Part shown: one piece after another, positions 45,051-56,248 of the stretch | Numbering within the stretch: position 1 is the stretch's first letter | Layout of the letters: the number at the start of each line of letters is the position of its first letter | Origin: Septoria linicola | Lineage: Eukaryota > Ascomycota > Dothideomycetes > Mycosphaerellales > Mycosphaerellaceae | Direction: 5' to 3' | Assembly: GCA_024114885.1 (NCBI GenBank) | Contig: CP099418.1 | Span: forward strand, 5,022,001 to 5,086,000 | DNA length: 64,000 bases | Position numbers and translations under genes: made by a program | Notes under the pieces: generated by a model | Told to the model about the DNA's origin: nothing | The model's database searches: none | What the model saw: only the letters and a program-made list of their open reading frames with translations

Positions 45051-46819
45051 AAATTCGGGAGCATGTCGACCAATGCGGAAACTCTGCTGGGACTTGTTGC
45101 TCTGACCCAGACTTCACAACGAGGACGAGCGAGCCGCCACTCCATCGACCGGATTATTGGGTACTATTAGCAACACAAGAGGTCGACAACGATCTTTCCT
45201 GCCTGTTAGGAGTCAAGCTGGCTAGTCTCTCCACTAGACAAGTCGCACGAGAAGTTCATTTGGAAATCGCCATATCTGTCAATGACGTACTGTGCAGTCT
45301 GCCTGAACTACTCAATGAAGAATATGCCAGTCGTCCCAGACAGATCCGGGCTGCTATCCTGGGATCGAGGGTGTAGTGAGGAGGAGCAGGAGAGATGTAA
45401 CGATGAGGTCTGGGGTTGGCGATGAGCACCGGAAGGGCATCTGCTCGACGGTGACGCTTGACGCTCTTCGAAGCGGTAACTCTGATTATGGTGTTAAGCA
45501 TGAACGAGAGTGTGTGTTCTCGGACTGGACTTATGTGGAAATTCAGACGTGTGGTAACAATACGAGACTCAAGGCTTGCTGGGCTTGATGTTTCGGAGCA
45601 GGAGACACATCTGCAGTATTTCCCATGTATGACGCTCGAGAGGTGGGCTGGGTGCTACTGCGCTGAGGCCGCATAGGAAAGACTTCGCTGCGAAGATGTT
45701 GTGGACGCATTTCTATTCGATGTTGGTATTATGGACAAGAACAAAGTGGGCGTACGAACGAGAGAGCTCTCGAGTTGCGGAGAGCATAGTCGAATGTTTC
45801 TGGTGAAGCACTGGGCAATGAAATCTATGGAAAGCCGCGCGAGAAGAAGAAGGGCGCAGGGTGTGCCGCGAAGCTGGTCAAGGGATTGGGTTACTGGACG
45901 CGGGTGTTGGATGGAGGGGCTGGATGGGATGAGCGTCAAAGCATACTGGCTTCTTTCGAAAGCCAATAGGAAGCTCCTGATGGCGTTGATGAAGATGGAG
46001 GGAGTGAAGAGAGGGACCCAAAGAATGAACGTGAAGCGGTGGAAGAGCAGAGTGCAGGAGCGTGTGCTATTCGCGTTGCGTGGCGCTCGCGGCTGTGGGG
46101 AAGCAGAAGTCGGATTGTGTGAGTTCGGATCAAGAACCTACGACGGTCTGCGGGACGTTGGAAATCTAGGAATCGTGCGGCATGCTGTGAGGTTTTGGAA
46201 AGTGGAAGAGATGTGCTGTGAAGAAAGAGCGCGGCGAGTCGTTTTACTGGAGACGACGCGGTACGCGTGAGGTGCCGGGCTATGTGCCTCCTTTGACAGC
46301 GTGTGCAGATTTCGGAAAGAGCAGGAACGCGGGAGAAGGAGCTGGAGTAATGTCTTCTTTCTTCCTTACAGTGAACTGTACTGGGCTCTGGAAATCTGCA
46401 GTCGTACGCGGGCGGCATCTGGTAGTGGCTCTCCTTGACTGGAAATTCTGGCATGAAGTATGAACCTCAGACTCTTCTGTGTGCGATCCATCTACCGGTG
46501 TCGTTTCTGGCTGCGAGCAAGGCGAGATCTTGTGCTGGACTGGCTGGTAGTATCTCTACGGCTTGTCAATTTACTCCTTTGAGTTCATTGTAGTCGTTGT
46601 AATTCGTCGAGCATGATGATGATCTGGAGAAGTGGCTTCAGATCGCAACTTTCGCGTTCATTTACGAAGAGTCCTGCCAGCTATACAGAATCTGGTGGAC
46701 AAACTGTGCGCCTTGATGATGAGTCTTCAGTGGGCAGTGTTGCTGCTGTCTGGTTGGCGACTGCCTTCATGGCGCCGCGGCCGGCGGCAAACTGGCAGAA
46801 GGACTGCCGGAGATGGACA

Positions 46820-47708
46820 TTACTCATTCATTTTGGCCTTGAAGTAGTCCGTTGCGGGATGTAACACCCATGTGTTCCGAGTCGGCGTCCATTTGAGGAC
46901 GAAACAATCTTTCGGATCGTACTTCAGGGCATCTACAAAGCGATCTAGAGCCTTGTCATACACGGTTTCCTTCGAGATTTAGCGGGAGCATGGGTGGTAC
47001 ATCAGCTGCGGTACTTACCTCATGACACGCTGCAACCCACTTTTCGATCACATATTTGAGGTTCGCGGTCCAGGTCATCAACTTGACTGAAGACTGGGAA
47101 TAGCCAGCGTGTAGACCAAACTTGGCAACCCCCGGGCCCCAGATGTTGGTACCGAAGGCCTCTTAGACTGCGCCCTCCATTGTCTTCACGTGCCGTGCGA
47201 AAGCGTTCCGCGGAACACGTGTGCCCCATGGACGAGGCCTGCCCAGCGGAGATCCTATGATTCCACCATGTCTAAAGTTGGTGATGTGCTGGGCGCGATG
47301 GATGCCGATCCTCTTCAGCCACTCGACCAACTTCCAGGCAGGCCCAATTCGATGGCTTGGGTGCTTAAGATTGAGCTTCGATGGTTCGAGCCAGTGGTTG
47401 TAGCCCCCCCAAAACGTCGTCTTCGTATGAAAGATGTTGATCGCTTCCAGGTAGGCCACCTTGCAGGAGTTGAGCAGTGGTGGAAAGCAATTCTTGCCCT
47501 ATGGAATCGATCTTTGGTAGTAGGGAGAGTCGATCGTGACAATCTGCCCCTCGAAGACCAGCTCGTAGATGCGGTTTCGCAATTCCGCCGGAAGTGATAT
47601 GAGTCTTGAGTTGTTTTGTGCAGCGGGTTGAAGAAACATGGTTCGGCTCAGTTTTTCTCTTCGCTTTGCTGCATAGCGGCGGCGAGAGCCACGGCTGCGT
47701 CGTGCCAT
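46820..47708 (-). pseudogene. LPAELR-family member A with two in-frame stops
   Basis: Exon 1 runs 47708-47019 and exon 2 46969-46820, with a 49-nt intron (GTAAGT...AAG) in the conserved phase-0 position. The start MARRSRGSRRRYAAKRR and SLPAELRNRIYELVF are classic for the family, and exon 2 (VLKWTPTRNTWVLHPATDYF) is intact. Within exon 1 two codons are stops, TAG at 47501-47499 and TAA at 47165-47163, while the frame on both sides keeps family motifs (NSCKVAYLEAINIF, LVEWLKRIG). Both stops can arise from CAG or CAA by one C-to-T change. There is no frameshift, so decay is recent. Functional readthrough is unlikely with two stops. Confidence 0.75.
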
Positions 47709-48227
47709 TGGAGTCGTTGTCGAGTCCAGAAGGAAGAAAGTGCAAGTTCAGTCAAGAAGCACTTCACATTGAGTGGGGCAATCCACATGCACGCCAAGGC
47801 TTCACTTCTAGAACATGGCTACTGATGCGATCGATTCTTACGTCGGATTTCACGGGACAGGATCAAGTAAAAGACTGGGCCTATGGCTGACAATGCTCTC
47901 GTCCTACAGGTGTCCTGATTCGGACACAAGTTGTGCCCATTCGTGAATGGCTGCAAGACAAGAGAACAAACTCAAAGTTTTAGCTCGAAGGATCGAGCAT
48001 GCGTCGCATTCTTGAGACTATCATCTACACGCTCGACTGGAACATCTCTGGAGAACGCCCTCTACATTGACCGATGTGCTAGCACTGTCTTTCCGGCTTC
48101 GGAAGCACGACAGCCACCGGAAGACCGATATCTTTCCAAGCTTCAACGCTTTTCTCAGCCCCAGTTATAATCAATCCAGAGCAGATTGCCGATCGCCATA
48201 GTGGCAGTCTTTGAATCACAGCGAGAT
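47709..48227. other. Intergenic region between members A and B, with two hairpins
   Basis: GTGTCC-TGATTC-GGACAC (47910-47927) and CCATTC-GT-GAATGG (47937-47950) are adjacent inverted repeats about 200-240 bases upstream of member A. No gene is seen. Confidence 0.45.
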
Positions 48228-49134
48228 CTATTCGTACTCCCAAGCAGGGAGCGATGAGCATGCGAGCACCCCACGGACGGGGGGCCCTGGAAGATGATGG
48301 GTCATCGTCAAGGCCGCCTGGTACTTCGCCGCCCAATCTCCGAAGCCATTGTCTGTGTACTGTGAATTACTGAGTCAGTATATGAGACGGTCTCTAACGA
48401 AGCGCTTGACTGACCTCGCCACCTGGACTGTTGACCCAAGTCGTCTTCTCGCGAAATGCATGAATCCACTCCGAGCATGTCTTCTCGTGGTCTGCAGTCC
48501 AGACATGGTATTCCATCGTTGCAGTACGCAAGATCAGCTCGCTAGTGACGACTCCTGGCTGGAATTGGAAGCCTGGGAAGACACGACTGGCGCACTGCTC
48601 GATACGCTCGATGTCCCACCCGCTGAATATGACCGCTTTCTCCACCTCACTTGAGTCGTCATCAGTCAAATTGATTTCGTGTCCGCCTCGATAGCACACC
48701 ACCGCAATAGCAGAAATCCGTAAAAGACGATCGCGCCCAATCATGTTGAACCATTCGCTCAAAGGCGGACTGTCTGAGAGTGCGGTCCGTGGACTCGGTT
48801 GGATCGAAGTGTTTCTATCGATGAATCGGATACGGATCTGCTTAGTAGTGTCCATGCAGAAGACCTTGGACCAATAAATGTCGACTGCCTCACGATAGAC
48901 CTGTTTGCATGTTCGCAAAAGTGGCGGCGCAGAGTTGCCTCGAATAGTAGCGTAAAGAAATGGTTGACCGCCGATGGATCTGATGATCTTGTCCTCGAAG
49001 ACGAATTCGTAGATGCGGACACGCAATTCGGCTGGCAATGTCATAAGTCTCGAACTCGGTGGATCGACAGATGCGGTTGCAGTTTTGCGTCGAGTTGCAT
49101 AGCGACGGCGCGAATTGCGGCTGCGTCGTGCCAT
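48228..49134 (-). CDS. LPAELR-family protein, member B
   Basis: Exon 1 is 49134-48415 and exon 2 is 48359-48228, joined in phase 0 over a 55-nt intron (GTCAGT...CACAG). The product is 283 residues. It starts MARRSRNSRRRYATRRK, a basic peptide that looks like a nuclear or RNA-binding signal, then TLPAELRVRIYEFVFEDK, LLRTCKQVYREAVDIYW, LSEWFNMIGRDRLLRI and the pre-intron block YHVWTADHEKTCSEW. Exon 2 is 43 residues, as in member C (49). The upstream in-frame extension to 49185 lacks an ATG. It diverges from member C with 210 bases between starts. Best preserved member of the cluster; function unknown. Confidence 0.75.
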
Positions 49135-49344
49135 GGTGGTCGTGTTGATGTCGTGCTGTTGGTGGTTCAGAGTTCCACAGTGCAAATGCTGTGGCTAAAG
49201 TCTTGGACTGAGCGTAGACTGACAGCTAACCCTCGAGACTAGAGGCTTGGCATGCATGTGAAGGACAAACGGCTTTCGCTGCGGTGCACTTCCTCATTCG
49301 ACAGTTCCACCCCGAAACAAACTCGAGCACAAGCATCAAACAAC

Positions 49345-50205
49345 ATGGTGCGACGAAGCCGCAATGCCCGTCGTCGTTACGCTGCTCGTCAAAAGCCAAT
49401 AACGATCAGTCAGACTCGCGTCTGATGATGCTCCCAGCAGAAATCCGCAATCGCATTTACGAGCTTGTCCTGACTGATAATGTCGCTGTTATCGGCAACC
49501 CTCAATTCGTTGTGCGCGGGAAGGGCCAGCGCAGTCATTTTGCGAAACTCCGAATTCTGTATGATCATCTTCTCAAGAAAAGCTTCATACCACACCTGCT
49601 CCTCACCTGTAAGAAGGCGTACTGTGACGCAATCAATATGCACTACGCCTTGACTACTTTTTGGTGCGATATTGTCCCTTTCGAGACGATGAGATCCTTC
49701 CCGCCGATGTGGGACGTACGCGAATGGTTCAAAAAGATTGGATATCGTCGCGCCAAGAATATCACCACCATGTATCTGGCTCACAGTGTCACCGGCACTG
49801 GGACTGACGAGTGGATGAGTGAATCACTCCCGACTAAGGAGGATCTTGACGCAATCCAGCAGGAGGCCACGAATGTCTTCGGCAGAGCTACTCTGCACTC
49901 CGGCGCTGTAAAGGCTGTACTGGAGTTCCTTTGGTACGGGGAAGTGCACTGGGTGTCTTCGCTGGAGCCTAAGGGAGTACAGGAGCTCTGTAGTGCTACC
50001 TACCATGTGCGTACACATCATATTGCACGATGACCTCTCCCCGACTGACTTCGAACAGGAACTCGTCGATCGCGACCGGTCTCAAGGAATGGACGCGCTG
50101 CGAGGTCCCAGCTACACCAAGTGGAAGGTCACGCTAGACAAGGACTGCATCTTCTCTCATTCCACCGACTTGTACGCACCGAGTGGGAACTGGCTTGAGC
50201 TGTGA
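49345..50205 (+). pseudogene. LPAELR-family member C, N-terminal frameshift
   Basis: The ATG at 49345 opens the family start MVRRSRNARRRYAARQKP but that frame ends after 26 codons. The rest of the gene (SRLMMLPAEIRNRIYELV, LLTCKKAYCDAINMHY, VREWFKKIGYRRAKNI) lies in the next frame, so a 1-nt indel occurred at about 49385-49402. The body continues to a phase-0 intron at 50007-50058 (GTGCGT, CTGAC, CAG) and exon 2 at 50059-50205 ending in SGNWLEL. A shorter protein could still start at Met codons 49425 or 49428, losing only the basic N-terminus. It is therefore either a truncated gene, a pseudogene, or an assembly slip. Confidence 0.68.
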
Positions 50206-51007
50206 TCAGATTGCTTGGCACGAACAGGTTCGCCTGCCACTTCACAAAGCGCGAGAGCATGAGAAGATGCAAGAGCGTTACGATACCCCTTCAGACAAGG
50301 TGGGCATCTACGCGCGATGCATAAGCTACTTAGCTCATTAGTCACAGGACAGATCACTTGATGTCGCGAGGACACGGCTCTTGGGGCAGCTACGCTCACA
50401 GGAAAGCCGCGCTTGGAGACGAGCAAATTTCCTCTCAACAGTCTCGTCCAAATTGGTCAGCCTGGTGGAACTGCCTGATCGCAGTCGAATGCATATGGTT
50501 CAGCGAAGTGACTTTGGGTGCATAGAAGTGTGGTGGGACGATGAAACGGTCCTTTCGATTACACGAAGCGTGTGCAGAGAAGGCTTGATGCTATTGTGGC
50601 AAGACCGAAGAGGGCAGGCACCTGCTAGCCATGGTTTGCTTTCGGCTACTCTTGCAGAGCTATAGCACAAATCACAGTGTCGCTGCGATCTCAGTCCATT
50701 TCTCCCAGCGCATTGATCCAACCCCATCCTGTGACCGGCAGAGGACTCGGAACGAACCATGGCCCATCAGTCACACCAGTGCTGTCTTAACCGCGCCGTG
50801 ACTGTATCGAAGAAATGGGGGCATCTGGAAGCAGCAATATGGACTGTAGCAGCTAGATCATAAGCTTCTCTGGCTAAGTCTGTATCTGCAGTGTGCACCT
50901 CACGCGCCATGCTTTCGCCTCAAACTACCCTGGCCATGGCACCTAGCTCCAATAGTCGGACTTCTGCCCTGCTTCAATCCACGGAGAAAGCTTCCTTTCG
51001 GCCCCCG
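50206..51007. other. Convergent intergenic region
   Basis: It holds the 3' ends of member C and PRPP synthetase. The plus-strand frame at 50381-50665 has no recognisable motif. Confidence 0.4.
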
Positions 51008-52190
51008 CTATGATGGCGCATGCTTGAATAGGAAAGACACAGACTCTCCGTTATGCGTTCGTCGGATGGCCTCAGCAAGCGTAGGACTGATATCGATTGT
51101 GTAGATCCTGTCGCAGAGCTGCTTCTTCTGCTCATGCGGAACGGTGTTGGTGACGACCAGCTTCTTCAGCCTTCCACCGTTGAGCTTCTCAATAGCATTG
51201 CCCGAAAGAATGCCGTGTGTCACGATCGCCATAGCCTCCTTTGCGCCGTGCTCCATCACCACATCTGCTGCCTTAACCAGCGTGCCGCAGGTGTCTGCCA
51301 TGTCGTCCACCACAATCGCGATCTTGTCCCGCACATCACCGACTAGCGTCATGCGCGACACCTCATTTGGGCGCGCTCTTTCCTTGTGAATCAGCGCAAA
51401 CTGTAGGTCCAGCGCATCTGCTATGCTGGTCGCGCGCTTCGCTCCTCCTGCATCTGGCGAGACGATCACGCAGTCCTTCACGTTCAGGTTCTCTCTGATC
51501 CAGCGAAGCGTGCTAGGCTCTGCGTACAGATTGTCCACGGGTACATTGAAGAAGCCCTGGATCTGTGAAGCGTGGAGGTCCATTGTGATGACGTGGTTGC
51601 AGCCTGCCGTCTGTAGCATGTTCGCCATAAGCTTCGCGGTGATGGGAGCTCTACTCTTGTCCTTCTTATCCTGTCTCGCGTATGGAAAGTTTGGTAGGAC
51701 GGCAGTAATTCGGCGTGCTGAGGCGGTTCGGCAAGCATTTATGAGGATGAGCAACTCCATAATGTGATCGTTGATGTTGCCGGGCTCTGTCGATTGCAGG
51801 ATGAAGACTAAAAGAGTCAGCCTCGCTGTCGCTGCTCCTCATCGTGCTGCCTGCTTTGTGGGACAGAAGACCTACCATCCTCATCTCTGACTGATTCACC
51901 AATGCTGATACTCGACTCATTGTTCGAGTACTGCAGAACCATGATCTTAGCAAGCTCGATGCCCAGTCTGCGCGATTATAGTCAGTATCTGTCGCATTTC
52001 CTGCTTGATGTTTCCGTCATTTCGTCCGAGAGAAATCTCGACTCCTTGACGCCAGTGCCATGGCTGCTTCACATCGAGCGAGAGCAGGTACCAAGATTGT
52101 CGCATCTTAAGCTTACCTATCAGCGACCAACTTCGCCAGCCCGCCATGGCTGTTACCCGTAAGCAACTTGATGCTGTTTGTCGTCGCCAT
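51008..52190 (-). CDS. prs: Ribose-phosphate pyrophosphokinase (PRPP synthetase)
   Basis: Three exons: 52190-52117, 51967-51876 and 51807-51008, introns 149 nt (GTAAGC...CAG, phase 2) and 68 nt (GTAGGT...TAG, phase 1). The 321-residue product starts MATTNSIKLLTGNSHGGLAK, the standard family start. ATP/catalytic regions include NFPYARQDKKDKSRAPITAK and DLHASQIQGFF. The Mg/PRPP loops are VSPDAGGAKRATS and IVVDDMADTCGT. The enzyme makes PRPP from ribose-5-phosphate and ATP for purine, pyrimidine, NAD, His and Trp synthesis. The compact length without insertions resembles yeast Prs2/3/4 rather than Prs1 or Prs5. The long first intron is unusual for this window. Confidence 0.96.
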
Positions 52191-52826
52191 ATTGATGCGA
52201 CTCGAAGCTATACAGCAGAGTCAGAAGCGGTCGGGTTGTTGTCATAGTGAGAGAAGGACGACTAACAAAAAGTTCGAAGTTGTGGTTGTCAGGTGCTGGG
52301 GTAGAACTTTAAGTGCCCGCATGCACCCCGGCTATCGCCGAACCAGATATGCAAATGCCAATGTAGCTCTGGTTGTGTGTACAGAGCTGATGTGCTTATT
52401 ATGCCTGTCGAGAGCTCAGAGCTGGGCACATGTGGCGAAAAGCAGATAGGGGACAGTACTGCTGATTAGCCGGCAAGTGAACCTGAACGTGAGGTGCAGT
52501 ATCAGAAAGTGGAAAACGAATTTTACTGAAGGCATAGAATGTTCCTCCAAGGCACATAATGAGACACACAATCGGATGGGAAGTGCAGAGAACTGGCACA
52601 GCAGAGAACGTGGGTGAGAACGATTTTGGGCTGGGTGCATTTCCTAGCCGCCATTTGCGGCGTCCTGACTCTGCAGCTACTTGGTAAAAACGCTAAACTC
52701 ACCCATCAACGCTTGATGGTGTGCCTGTAGCAGGTATCTCAATCATCACGAGATCGTCTAAGGTTCTCGCTCGAGAACAATGCATAAACCCGTCCCATAG
52801 CGCCATGTCAAATACTTTTGTTGCGC
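52191..52826. other. Intergenic region: prs promoter and rps6 3' UTR
   Basis: No frame of interest and no RNA gene are seen. Confidence 0.45.
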
Positions 52827-53796
52827 TTACTTGCGCATGCTGGAGGCACGACGCTTCTTCATGTCGGCAACCTTGGCCTTCTCCTCGGACACACGCTTGT
52901 GGAGGACCTGAGCGTAGTCGTTCTGTGATGGCGAAGTAAGCAAATGTACGATCGCACTGCAGAGATCTATAACTTACGGCAGCATCCTTGGCAGCCTCTG
53001 CGCGGCGTCGCTTGAGTGCGATTCTGTGGCGCTTGTGCTGGAGACGTTGAGGAGTGACCAGACGCTGGATGCGTGGGGCCTTGGTGTAAGGCTTGGCACC
53101 CTCCTTGCCCTCCTTTGGCTGGACCTCACGACGAATGACAAACTTGCGAACCTATTACATTGATACACGTTAGCACGGTGTTTTGGTCTCAGGATTCTGA
53201 GTGCTCGCGCTCGGGCAGAGGTTCTGTTCATCTCCTTTTTCGAGGCAGAACTTCGCTCATGCTCGAGGCAGAGACTCAGACTCAGCACACGCTCAAGGCG
53301 GGCTGGCGAAGAGGAAATAGAGCCTCAGAGAGGTACTCACATCGTCTTCCTTGCTGAGACCGAAGAAGCGGCGGATCTTGGTCGCACGCTTTGGACCCAA
53401 ACGCTTGGGGTGTACGGTGTCGGTGAGACCTGGAATGTCGGCCTCGCCCTGCTTGACGATGGACAGAGCAAGGACGGACAAGTCCATGGCGACGATGCAG
53501 CCACGAACAGACTTTCTCTTGCGCTCTCCAGTGCGGCGTGGACGATAGCAGCTGTGGCCGTCGGCGAGGAGGAGTCGGACACGGGTTGGGTGCATGACAC
53601 CCTGCTTCATTGGGAAACCCTGCTTGTCGTTGCCTCCAGTGATTCTGAAGATGTAGCCCTTGAACTCGTCGCCGACGGAGTCACCTGGAACTTCCTGGCC
53701 CATGCGACGGTCCATGAAGACACGGAGCTTGCGCTCATCTTCAATGTCGATGAGCTTTTGCGAGCCGTTGGCTGGGAAAGAGATGTTGAGCTTCAT
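52827..53796 (-). CDS. rps6: 40S ribosomal protein S6
   Basis: Exons 53796-53341, 53151-52978 and 52922-52827, joined in phase 0 across introns of 189 nt (GTGAGT...TAG) and 55 nt (GTAAGT...CAG), give 241 residues. The start MKLNISFPANGSQKLIDIED, the core GGNDKQGFPMKQGV and RKSVRGCIVAMDLSVL, and LSKEDDVRKFVIRR are unmistakable eS6. The basic C-terminal helix ends KKRRASSMRK, which keeps the RRxSS phosphorylation site targeted downstream of TOR. The first intron is the longest in the window. No snoRNA could be shown inside it. Confidence 0.97.
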
Positions 53797-54026
53797 CTTG
53801 ACTCGTAGCCGTCAAGGTAAGCTGCTGTGGTTAGTGAGTGTCGGTGGTGGACGAGCGCGATTGTGGTCGAAGAACTTCTCCGCAGAAAGGACTTTCCAAA
53901 ACTGCGTGCGCTTGGCGTGCATTGACTTTGGCGCTAAAAGTGGTTGGTGCCTGAGGGAACAATGCTCACTTCTAAACAAAGTCGCGAGACACGTCTATCT
54001 ATTATCTATCCATATCATCCTCTCGA

Positions 54027-55556
54027 TTATGCTCTCCATCGCAGCATGGTCATGCTCTGCTTTGGAAACGTGTATTGGTCTTGAGCTTCCCACTCAGACT
54101 CCTGCACGCGGACATTCTCCTCACTCTCGGTATTGACAACATCCCACTGCTTACCCGTCACGGTGTATACGTGCACCTTGCCAGACGCGCCGTCAATAGC
54201 GACTTCAAAGCTCTGCTCAAGGTGCACATTGACCACCACCAGGGTGACCCAACCGTCGTCACTGACTGCTGCAGAAACGTCCAGCCAGGGAGTGTCTGCA
54301 GCCGCCTGCAACCATTTTGGCTCCGTCTCACCGTCGTACACAGGACTGCTAACATGCGTGGCGATTGTATGTCCGCGCATATACTTGCAGAAGAGTAAGT
54401 ACGGCCACCATGTTGTCTGCTTCAAGATTCCTTCCTTCGTTGTCATTAACGGCGAAATCACGTTCACGCTCTGGGCAATGTTGGCCATACCGACGTATTT
54501 GCTCTGCCGGATGAACACGTTGAGCCATACTGCCACGGCCAAAGCATCGGATAGTGTGTACTTTTCTTCTGCGCCAAGGTCACCAGGAGCACGCTGGGGA
54601 TCCCACACATTCCACTCATCGAAGCATATCGTCTGTCTTGGCACAGATGCTGGCACACCGTTCTGTATCCTTGCCAAATCGATCAGGCCAGCAGCAATCT
54701 CAATCGCTCTTTCGGCCGACCTGGGCGCGATTGCATTCTTCACCGGGTCGTTACTCGCTGTGTAGATATGAATGCTGTGCAGATCGATCAAGCTCGCGGT
54801 GATGTTTCCGGCTCCCAAGGCGTGCTGATCCCATCGAACACATTCCTTCAGGACATGAAAATCCCACTCCGAGTGACCCGTCTCGCCGCAGAGTATCAGA
54901 GTGATGGAGGGATCGATCAGCTTCAACGCCTTCGCCCACTGGTACGCTTTCTTCGCATAGTCTTCCTTCGTCATCTGCTCGACCTGCCATGGACCCCAGC
55001 ACTCGTTACCAAGCGCCCAGTACTTCACCTTGTACGGCTCTTCGCGACCATTGCTCCGCCGCAAATTGGCATAGTATGTGTCCTGACTTGAGTTGCAGTA
55101 CTCCAGCCATGCCATAGCCTCGTCCAGAGTTCCGGTGCCGAAGTTGAGCGCCAGGTATGGCTCTGTGCCCACAATCTCGCACCACTTCATAAATTCATCA
55201 GTCCCGAATTGGTTGCTCTCAATTCCTAGCCAGGCAAGCTCTGGACGCTTCGGCCTCTTCTCCCGGGGGCCGACTCCATCGATCCAATGATAGGTAGCCA
55301 GGAAGTTTCCGCCAGGATATCTTATGTTGGGCACATTGAGCTCTTTCATTGCCTCGATGACATCTACTCGGAAGCCATTCTCATCGATCAGAGCCTTGTT
55401 CGGATTTTCTGGATCATATAGGCCGCCATATATGCATCGGCCCATATGCTCAGTGAATCCACCAAATACATTGTCGTCGATCTTAGACAGCTTGCGACTA
55501 GGATATACAGCGATGGAGGCCTGCTCGCCAGATTCGAGCTGAGTGAAGGTTGTCAT
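54027..55556 (-). CDS. Intracellular alpha-L-arabinofuranosidase, GH51
   Basis: Single exon, 509 residues, no signal peptide. The catalytic (beta/alpha)8 domain begins ISKIDDNVFGGFTEHMGRC-like after a short N-terminal strand. GNECWG (about residue 180) holds the acid/base Glu and CFDEWN (about 312) the nucleophile. The C-terminal beta domain ends TMLRWRA. Length and lack of secretion match the compact ~500-residue GH51 type of bacteria and of some fungi, not the ~630-residue secreted fungal AbfA. It would cleave arabinose from short arabino-oligosaccharides after uptake. It is divergent from a sugar transporter, which supports that role. The absence of introns, unlike the spliced genes on both sides, leaves horizontal transfer open. 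Confidence 0.95.
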   Translation of the reverse strand: MTTFTQLESGEQASIAVYPSRKLSKIDDNVFGGFTEHMGRCIYGGLYDPENPNKALIDENGFRVDVIEAMKELNVPNIRYPGGNFLATYHWIDGVGPREKRPKRPELAWLGIESNQFGTDEFMKWCEIVGTEPYLALNFGTGTLDEAMAWLEYCNSSQDTYYANLRRSNGREEPYKVKYWALGNECWGPWQVEQMTKEDYAKKAYQWAKALKLIDPSITLILCGETGHSEWDFHVLKECVRWDQHALGAGNITASLIDLHSIHIYTASNDPVKNAIAPRSAERAIEIAAGLIDLARIQNGVPASVPRQTICFDEWNVWDPQRAPGDLGAEEKYTLSDALAVAVWLNVFIRQSKYVGMANIAQSVNVISPLMTTKEGILKQTTWWPYLLFCKYMRGHTIATHVSSPVYDGETEPKWLQAAADTPWLDVSAAVSDDGWVTLVVVNVHLEQSFEVAIDGASGKVHVYTVTGKQWDVVNTESEENVRVQESEWEAQDQYTFPKQSMTMLRWRA

Positions 55557-56248
55557 GATGGAGATGTCAATTGGGTCAGTGTCGCTACAGTACTACAATG
55601 CAGCTGAAGACATTTAGCAAGCTGGATTACATCGCCGTATACGGGTATCCTCAATGCCTGAGCTGCTGTGAAGCTCGACCCACTAGTGTGGAAGCTTGGA
55701 TGAATTGCATGTGGATCTTATCTGCAGTATCGGCTTTGTTCACTCAGTCACACGGCAGACCGAACAATGCCCGGCAACACATGGCCAGCACACTCACGAG
55801 ATGTGCAGCTCACATGCTCCATATCTTCGACAATGGAGCGTGTCTATTGGTGGAGTGCGATTGTCCGTCTCGCTACCGGTTCAAGTCCCGGCTTGAGCTT
55901 GACCGAGGCATGTCCCTCCACATGGGGATCTCCAAGCTCCGCGACAACGCTACATTCCTTGGAACAACAACGCTCAGCCGTGCTCTTGTATGATTGACAG
56001 GTACCATTCGGGTATTAAGAGCCGTCGCCCTATCCAATACTAGACGGTCGTGCGCGTCCTATATACTGGAAGCATTCCTTCCGCATGTCTACATAACGCC
56101 ACATGAAAGGATTCTGCCTGAGTGGCTGCGAGTCAGTTGCACAACAAAGATCCCGGCTAAGATAATTAACTTAGATAATGAGGGGCCTGCCACTTGTAAA
56201 TACAGTTTCTCCCATTCTCAATTGACTGAAGCCGTAGTATCAACAGTC
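55557..56248. promoter_or_regulatory. Divergent promoter region, GH51 and sugar transporter
   Basis: 692 bases separate the two start codons. Visible motifs are GGCTAA at 56155-56160 (matching the XlnR consensus GGCTAR), GATAA at 56161-56165 and 56174-56178 (AreA-type), and CCAAT at 56034-56038. Each is short enough to occur by chance. Confidence 0.45.

Larger units (their letters stand above)
44604..46819. other. 2.2-kb region without a supported gene
   Basis: A plus-strand frame (45701-46270, 189 codons) and an opposing one (45936-46454) overlap; neither has a domain or typical codon use. Two related segments about 190 bases apart carry the palindromes at 44838 and 45030. Confidence 0.4.

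Noticed and set aside
45701..46454. Overlapping 189- and 172-codon frames on opposite strands
   Set aside because: No domain, no splice pattern, and Arg/Ser composition typical of shadow frames.
53152..53340. Box C/D snoRNA inside the long first intron of rps6
   Set aside because: A GAGATGA and several CTGA are present, but no proper RTGATGA C box and no terminal stem.
55850..55915. tRNA-like B-box GGTTCAAGTCC preceded by GGTGGAGTG
   Set aside because: The T-stem has two mismatches and no acceptor stem or anticodon arm could be paired, so it is probably chance.
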